DNA of 64,000 nt from Torymus aiolomorphi (lineage: Eukaryota > Arthropoda > Insecta > Hymenoptera > Torymidae): the NCBI GenBank assembly GCA_036365515.1, contig CM070873.1, forward strand, positions 21,379,257 to 21,443,256. Direction: 5' to 3'. Position 1 is the stretch's first letter; each line of letters opens with the position of its first letter. This document shows positions 57,241 through 64,000 of the stretch, piece after piece. The notes beneath the pieces are model-generated. The model was not told the DNA's origin and searched no databases. It worked only from the letters and a program-made list of their open reading frames with translations. Made by a program: the position numbers and the translations under genes.

Positions 57241-58930
57241 TTTAACCTTAATGCTGCGCCATTGGAGTGTTATATTTTAAAGCATATTCTTAATATATAA
57301 AAATTATTATATATAAATATATAAAAATATATAGAAATACAAAAATCCTATTCTTGAACTGTCGTTTTATCGATCATGTAAGCAAATCGAATATAAAAAT
57401 TTCGAGGAAAAGACAAACATAGACGCGCGTAGCGCGCCAGTTAACGCTAGCCATTATAAAAAAGGCAAGCCCTAAAGACTGGTTCGTCTAAAGATTATTT
57501 ACTTTAATTTAGTCTCAAAAAAAAAGAAAATTTTAATTTTATTTGGATTTACGATAATTGAAGAAATTCATAAAAGGAATCCAAATGTATTAGGTATATC
57601 AAATTTTGAAGATTAGTCAGTTTCACCGTTTAATTATAAGTTCGGTCATTAGATGCATATTAGCTTATAAATAAATCTGCAACAGATTCTATTACGAAAT
57701 TATTGTGAATGGCAAAAATATCAAATCTTAGATCCTCTTAAAAAAAAAAAGAAAAAAAAACAGTGAAATCTAAATTTAACGGTTGTGATTGATTGATTTT
57801 GATGTCCTCGAGTGTTTCATTGGCTAATGTCCTATGATTTATAAGAGAAAGTGACGAGTAATTAATTACAAATTTCTGCAATATGATTGCAGAAATAGTC
57901 AATATTATATAGCTTTTAATCAACAAAAAGGCTTATAATTTTATTTTTAATTTGAAAGCATTTGGCAAGAGAAACATTGGCGCGTGAAGCGTGTATGAAT
58001 CTTTTGAGTCTGATTAAAGAATTGATAGAATAAAGTATAAAGGGTGTTTTGCGATCCCGCTCATTTCTTTTTCAATTTCTTACATATATTGCCAAGCAGT
58101 GCGCTGTCATGTTTTTGATCATCGTAAATCTTTTTCATAAAATAGTACGATTCAAGATTATATCAATCGATTGCGAAATAAATTATTGAAAACAAAAAAT
58201 AAATAAATAAATAAACATAGGTGCGCATAGCAGTTCAATTAATGCTAAATTATATAATAATTACTTTGATTATAATATTGTAATCATTTGTAACTTGAGA
58301 TTATTACTACTAGAATCTGACTAGATAAAAAAGGTAATTTGCAAATGCATAGGATCAGATTATTTAGAACGTTTTGAAAACAGGCTGATGTTCGTTGGTT
58401 ATTATTATACTGGTCGTATATATGTAAATTAAAATGTGTCAAAATTTTAATTTTAAGTTAATTCACGATAATTATCGTGGTTTGATTTTCGAGCCTTTCA
58501 ATATGGATTTCTTGCGGGCATAAAAGTTACTCTTCAAGAATTACGAGATATCGAATTCAAATATTTCTGTTACTAAATTCTGTCTCTGCTAAATTTTGTC
58601 AACGCGATTATCAACTTACAAATAATAATTATATTAGGCTTAACTGAAATCAAGGTCAAGAAGACCAGTAATTTAACGAATGGTTCTGTTAATTTGAAAC
58701 TCTAAAGAGTATAATTTAATTTTTACTCATATTTATTATTCATTAGTTAAGGCTATATATATTTAAGGCTATTATATTTATATATTTTTCATATTTATTA
58801 ATAGACCAAGATATCATAATTTTAATTTTTGACTTTAAGTATTTGTTACGCTACTTAAATTGTATATACTGCCTAATTTCTTACTGATCTATGATATGGG
58901 TTCGGGTAACCGATGAATATTCAATTGTAG
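57241..58930. other. Gene-free AT-rich stretch
   Basis: No gene. The only marks are GACGCGCGTAGCGCGCCAG at 57421, a relative of the GC palindromes at 7470 and 53630, and a (AAAT)n run near 58198. Confidence 0.35.
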
Positions 58931-58936
58931 TTGATG

Positions 58937-59215
58937 TCTACACGGATAGAATTTTTCCGGAAAAATTACCGTGAAATTCACGTTAATCAAGGTACACCCG
59001 GGTTTTCTGGAAATTATTACGAGTGTTTTCTATAATTATTGCTGTGGTCTTAGAAAAATTTAATATCCGTAAGTTAAGTTTTACCGTAGCACTCGGTAAA
59101 TTTTGGGTTTAGTAAATTTTCCTGCGAAAGTATTATAAAAATTATACTGATTTATGGAATTTTTTACCGAACTGTCACGGTAATTTTTACTGCTTTTATG
59201 TACAATTTTCACTCT
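58937..59215. repeat. ACACGGATAGAA element, second copy
   Basis: CTACACGGATAGAATTTTTC opens it, followed by GAAAAATTACCGTGAAATTC and, near the end, the complementary CACGGTAATTTTTACTGC. Same family as 34511-34655. Confidence 0.5.
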
Positions 59216-59385
59216 GACATGAAGGGAATAGCGGAAGTCGCACGTCGGTGGCGCTGCTCGCGCCGCCGGCGCCTGGCACGTGCGACACCGACCAGCGACC
59301 GTCGGAGAAACAACGTTAACTTGTAGTGCAATTTCGCATACGGCTTTTTCATGTTTAGTTCTACACCTAATATAGGTAAGTACAC
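59215..59385 (+). promoter_or_regulatory. GC-rich island ending in a splice donor
   Basis: A GC-rich patch (GGCGCTGCTCGCGCCGCCGG, CGACACCGACCAGCGACCGT) in AT-rich surroundings is followed by ACCTAATATAG|GTAAGTAC at 59374. A non-coding first exon with its promoter is possible. I find no matching acceptor or coding exon downstream in the window. Confidence 0.25.
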
Positions 59386-59488
59386 ATCAATTGATTTATT
59401 ATATTTTTATAACAATAAATTGATAGGATTAACAATGTATCGATTGATAGAATGTCGATAATCTACAAGCATAAGCCGACATAACCTT

Positions 59489-60403
59489 CCCCAGTGGAAA
59501 TTATAAAATGTATCAAAATGTACCAAAATGTATCAAAATGTATTAAAAGGTATCAAAAGGTATCAAAAGGTATTAAAGTGTATCAAATTGTATGTAGAGG
59601 TTGCATTTCGTAACTTTTGGAGAACACTTTGATATCTTTTGACACCTTTTAATACATTTTGATACATTTATATACAAAATAATTTTTTGATAAAAGAAAA
59701 AATTTATTGATGAAAGAAACATTTAGACACGCTCTGGTACACTTATATATATTTTAAAACATTTTCATACCTTTTGATACATTTTAATACATTTTGATAC
59801 ATTTTGACACATTTTGACATATTTATGTACATTTTGATACCTTTTAATACCTTTTGATACCTTTTGATACCTTTTCATACATTTATGAAAAAAATATTTT
59901 TTTACATTAAATTATTTTTACATTCTCATACATTTTTGTACATTTAGAAACACTTTGACATATTTATGTACATTATGATACGTTTTAAATATATAGAAAA
60001 TAATAAAAATAATATTTTAAATATATAGGAAATATATAGAAAGGTATCAAAATGTATCAAACGGTATTAATGAATATTTGTTTGTATAAATGTATAGAAG
60101 AAATGTATCAAATGTATCAAAATGTACCAAAATGTATACAAATATATCAAAAGGTATCAAAATGTATGAAAAGGTTTTAAGATGTACCAAAAGGTGTTAA
60201 TGTGTTTAATAGAATGATAAATAAATTAATATTACATTTTTTAATTTTTTTGAAAAGGTATCAAAATGTATCAAATGGTATCAAAAGGTATTAAAGTGTG
60301 CTACAAAAATTACGAAATGCAACCTCTATATACACTTAGGTACACTCTGATACCTTTTGATACATTTTGATACGTTTTCATACATTTAAAATTTCCACTG
60401 GGG
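59489..60403. mobile_element. 915 bp foldback with TGTATCAAAA arrays
   Basis: CCCCAGTGGAAATT at 59489 and its complement at 60390-60403 form the ends. The interior is mostly tandem, degenerate [A/G][A/G]TGTATCAAAA units: forward in 59505-59590, 60030-60210 and 60255-60295, reversed in 59630-59990 and 60340-60390. An inner inverted pair, AGAGGTTGCATTTCGTAA and its complement, lies at 59595 and 60312. Its design is the same as the 3960-8599 element with a different unit. Confidence 0.85.
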
Positions 60404-60743
60404 TTCAATTCAAATTTTCACTTACTCTTTTTTTTGTTTGCATTTACTAAAAATTGCATGCCCGAGTTGTGTCTGAGAGATTTTATATTTTTTTCAGTGA
60501 GAATGAATGCGGTAAGACATTTTTGATATTGTTAATTGTACTAATGTATCTTTTTACTATACAAGGTGAAAGTGTTTGGTATGTTTTGAAAGAGCAGTTT
60601 TTCCTTCATTTCTTATCTTTCTTTGACTTTAAATAGATTTCATTGTTTTCACTAATAACAATTTAATTCTAGTAATATAATTTTAAATATTTTTTATAGG
60701 AAGGAACTAAGTGGCTTGATAACTATAGGAATAATGTATGTAC

Positions 60744-60913
<170 letters not shown>

Positions 60914-61009
60914 TAAAACAGTATAAAACAGTTTAAAACAGTTTAAAACAGTTTAAATTACAATCGGGGGGGGGGGGGTGTTTCCGACCCTGATTGTAAG
61001 TTTTTACAC

Positions 61010-61275
61010 TAAAAAGTCCCGGAAATAACAGTTATAGATATAAATATCTTTAAGCGTTATTTCTGGGACGTTTTTTGTATATATACCCGTTATTTCTGGG
61101 ACTCCACGTTATTTCTGGGACGTCCCAGATTTACACCCCCTGTTTTTGCGTTATTTCTGGGACCCCGCTAGAGTGTCGGTACTAAGAGAGGGATTATTTC
61201 TTTAGTCACTTGTATGGCGCAACTCTGAGAAAACGGACTATATAACACTGTATAATCCCAGAAATAACGCTTAAA
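61010..61275. repeat. Cluster of CGTTATTTCTGGGAC motifs
   Basis: GTTATTTCTGGGAC occurs at about 61053, 61089, 61110 and 61150, and inverted (GTCCCGGAAATAAC, TCCCAGAAATAACGC) at about 61015 and 61257. Spacing is irregular and the sequence between unrelated. The ends may form an inverted pair. Confidence 0.7.
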
Positions 61276-61509
61276 AACATTTATATATATATAAATATCA
61301 TTGGACGGTATTTTGAGGATTTCATAAAGAATTTGTACAATAGTGGTGACACAAATATAAACATTGTTATAAACAACCAATAAACAAGCGCGTGACTAAA
61401 GAAATAATGACCCTAAGGTTATTGACTAACACCACGACGCCTGCGGCGCCCGCTTTTACGGAAAAATATCACGGAATTTCCGAAATCGATGTATTAACAC
61501 ACTATTGTG

Positions 61510-61640
61510 GAAACCGCTGAAAAATCCTCAAAATGCCACTCGAGTGCTTTGGACTTTTGAGGAGACTCCTCAAAATGCCTACAAAATCCTCAAAATTCGG
61601 TATATATGACCTATATAATCCTCAAAATGCGTCCCAGATG
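61510..61640. repeat. ATCCTCAAAATGC short repeats
   Basis: CCTCAAAATGC or close variants occur at 61525, 61568, 61585 and 61617, with an inverted TTTTGAGGAG at 61555. Adjacent to the motif cluster above. Confidence 0.6.

Positions 61641-61641
<1 letters not shown>

Positions 61642-61717
<76 letters not shown>
61642..61717. repeat. TA microsatellite
   Basis: (TA)n directly followed by TCGCTTCGCTCGTG. Confidence 0.95.
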
Positions 61718-61719
<2 letters not shown>

Positions 61720-61879
61720 CTTCGCTCGTGCAAAAAGTCACACCAGCTAAATAATCGACTTCCCCACCCGTGTCGAAATGTATTATTTTATATTATAACT
61801 TACGTGCATGAATACAGTAATGTTGATCAGCTCCCGGCTTGTCTAAGTCCATGTCCTGGTTAATAACTCCATAACCTAA

Positions 61880-62595
61880 CCTACATTTATGTGTATGTAT
61901 AAAATATAAACATATACCATAATAATACTCTCTCTCTCATGTTATGTATATAAAACACCTATAAGGCGGAAGTCGGAAGAAACCGGAAGTCTGATGAAAC
62001 ATGGAGAAAATGTGAAATCGGAAACGGGACATAAAATTTTTCATTGCTTGATAACTCTAATATGAGAGCATCTATTTGCATGAAACTTTTTTTATACATA
62101 GTATAACAAAAATAGATCTTGTTTATACTTAATTGGAAGAATATAAATGCGATTTAAAAACGCAGTGAATATTTCAAAATCTCGAGCACCCATTTCACTG
62201 TACATGTAGCGCGGTCGACCCGCAGGCTTATTCTACACTTGCCTTCGGAGCGCTCCCGCGCTCCTTGATAACTTTTTTAAAAGTATTTTTATCATAGCAT
62301 TTAACAACGGTAATCAAACTATTAATCGGATTCCTGCGAAAGAAAACCAACTTTATCTATTTCATAATTTACTAAATACTTCTAAATATTGTTTAAAAAT
62401 AAAAACTTGTTTTCAATTTATATTGTGCTGTAAAACAGTTGTATAATGCCAATCGTAATAAATAATATCTAACTAATTAGGCACGACCGCTACTCGGGAG
62501 AGCCTTACTTTTTTTCACCAGAGTGAAAATTGTAAGAATTCAAATACTGAAAATTTAATGTGTAAAAACCATTTTCCACTCAGAATGAGTGTGTT
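61880..62595. other. Gene-free stretch
   Basis: No gene found. A GC-rich patch at about 62205-62270 (GCGCGGTCGACCCGCAGG, CTTCGGAGCGCTCCCGCGCT) stands out but has no open frame or structure I can assign. Confidence 0.3.
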
Positions 62596-62644
62596 TAAAG
62601 CGTTTTCTGTGATTTGAATAAGAAAATCGTTCGTGAAGATTGAT

Positions 62645-62923
62645 TAAGGTAGTAAATAAACGGACTCTAACGAACTAATGTGTTTTCGACCTTTATTTCG
62701 CCGACGTTTTGGGAGTTTTATTTATTACTCCCCTCTTCAGGGCATTAATTAAGGTTTCGTCTCTTAAGGTTTCGTCTCATAGGAGTTCGTTGACGATCTC
62801 CTATGAGACGAAACCTTAATTAATGCCCTGAAGAGGGGAGTAATAAATAAAACTCCCGAAACGTCGGCGAAATAAAGGTCGAAAACACATTAGTTCGTTA
62901 GAGTCCGTTTATTTACTACCTTA
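62645..62923. mobile_element. 279 bp palindrome with LINE/Penelope-type stem-loops
   Basis: TAAGGTAGTAAATAAACGGA at the left is complemented exactly at the right end. The two arms are almost identical around a centre near 62780. Each arm holds CTGAAGAGGGGAGT, a loop, and ACTCCC followed by [G/A]AAACGTCGGCG, with a perfect 6 bp stem. CGTTTTCTGTGAT is present on both sides (62599 and 62925), a possible 13 bp target duplication if the insertion spans 62612-62924. Confidence 0.75.
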
Positions 62924-62939
62924 ACGTTTTCTGTGATGT

Positions 62940-64000
62940 ATGAATGTCTGTACGCTCGTATGTACGCATGTTGCTCGATTATCTCAATGAATTTTCGACC
63001 AATTCCTTCGAGATTCGGAGAAAATACTCGTCTAATTATACCTAAGTTCTGGTTCTATAGCGAGAACGATCGATAGAAAATTTTCAAAATGCCAGCACAA
63101 AGAAAAATTGCAAAAAATCGATTTTTAACCCTTATATCTAGAAAAATTAATTTTAAGCTAATATATACAGGTCTATCTACTAAAACTAATTAAAATACAC
63201 CTTTATGTTGAACACTTTTTTGTACGAGAAATATTTGCCAAGATAACTGCGAAAAACGTCAAAAAATGGTCAAAAATGAATGATTTTCGGCTATAACTTC
63301 TCAGGATTTGATTTTATACAAAAATGTTAAATATAAAAGTTGTAGACAATATTGAAACAAAACTTTTTTCTATTTAGCATTTTTTTATAACATTAACTCC
63401 TGACGAGTTAGACTTATAAAAACTATTTTAAACGCCAAAATACACATAAAATGGAGGATTTTCTGCTATAACTTGTCAGAATTTGATTTTTCTAAAAACT
63501 GCATTTTTCAGTAAAAAGTGCATAACTCGGGTATTATTTATTTTTTTTTTTAAATAACACCAGACCATGAAAGAGAGCTAAAACCTGAGTGGAATTATGC
63601 GTTGCACGCTAAAAAGCTTAAAAAACTGGTGAAGCAATAACTGTTTGAAAATTACATTGAAAAAATTTATTTCTATGTAAGGATTTTTTCGGAATTTTGC
63701 GACATTGCTGAACGCATGAAATTTTGTTGCAACAAAAAAATAAAAATATACGGGTTAAATAATTTTTGGAGAAGAACATGAATACGTTTATCCCAAAATA
63801 ATCGGTGACATAGGCATACGCGGGCCACCTAATTTGAGATGGATTCGGCCTAAAGTAATATCATATTACACAAAAAAAAACTCTAATGTATGTGTTATAG
63901 ATTTTGTAGTATAGTAAAGTTCAATATGTACAAAGAATTAAAATGAAAACTATTAAATAGGCAAGACTCACTTATATAGTGATAATTATCACTTAAAGTT
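62940..64000. repeat. Degenerate internally repetitive AT-rich region
   Basis: Motifs such as GCTATAACTT.TCAG.ATTTGATTTT recur (63290-63320, 63470-63500), along with TTTAAACGCCAAAA and related blocks. No protein frame. The style resembles 12240-12960. Confidence 0.4.

Noticed and set aside
59215..59385. Protein-coding first exon at the GC-rich island
   Set aside because: A donor is present but no convincing ATG frame or downstream acceptor and exon could be linked.

Overview
This window reads as nuclear DNA of an arthropod, most likely an insect and possibly a parasitoid wasp. It is strongly AT-rich, its genes have GT-AG introns, it is full of foldback transposons, and it carries a SMYD4-type gene, a cuticle/silk-like secreted repeat protein and several transposase-type genes of kinds common in insect genomes. 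The wasp guess rests only on the style of the repeats and transposon proteins and is weak. There is no bacterial-style operon, CRISPR array or rRNA.

Layout. 1-15 kb is almost entirely repeats: a 2.4 kb foldback with a recent 532 bp tandem duplication, a 4.6 kb foldback built of degenerate GGAAGCTTCC units that encloses a tRNA-like Pol III promoter, a 1.2 kb palindrome, and small TTAA-flanked inverted-repeat elements. 15.2-28.4 kb is one host gene on the minus strand (SET/MYND protein, SMYD4-like). It has five exons whose splice phases all agree. Its introns hold at least eight inverted-repeat elements, one of which keeps two exons of a SWIM zinc-finger transposon gene. 28.4-31.9 kb is mostly featureless, with a Penelope/LINE-like remnant. 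31.9-33.3 kb has a small transposon-type ORF broken by a short GC-rich hairpin insertion. 35.1-37.8 kb is a decayed C2H2 zinc-finger transposase on the minus strand.

38.0-44.0 kb is the most informative part. A multi-exon gene on the minus strand is split in its last exon by a 4.07 kb DNA transposon with about 414 bp terminal inverted repeats and an intact 622-residue transposase-like ORF. Removing the element together with one 2 bp AT duplication restores the host reading frame to its stop codon. 44.0-45.3 kb holds plus-strand relics of RAD51 and of a YTHDC2/DExH helicase-like gene. 46-49.5 kb has long CT tracts, tandem duplications and a sharp 1.17 kb element with 292 bp near-identical arms.

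50.1-52.3 kb is a two-exon gene on the plus strand for a secreted Pro-Ala-Tyr-Gly-Ser repeat protein. 53.7-55.9 kb is a decayed BED-finger transposase whose 5' half is inverted-duplicated into a palindrome of about 335 bp arms. 56-64 kb is again repeats: a TGTATCAAAA foldback, a 164 bp TA tract, a CGTTATTTCTGGGAC motif cluster and a 279 bp palindrome with LINE/Penelope-type stem-loops.

Only two loci look like working host genes (the SMYD4-like gene and the PAYGS protein), and they have no evident functional link. The rest records repeated transposon invasion, including elements nested inside each other's genes. All calls come from reading the sequence; no database search was possible.
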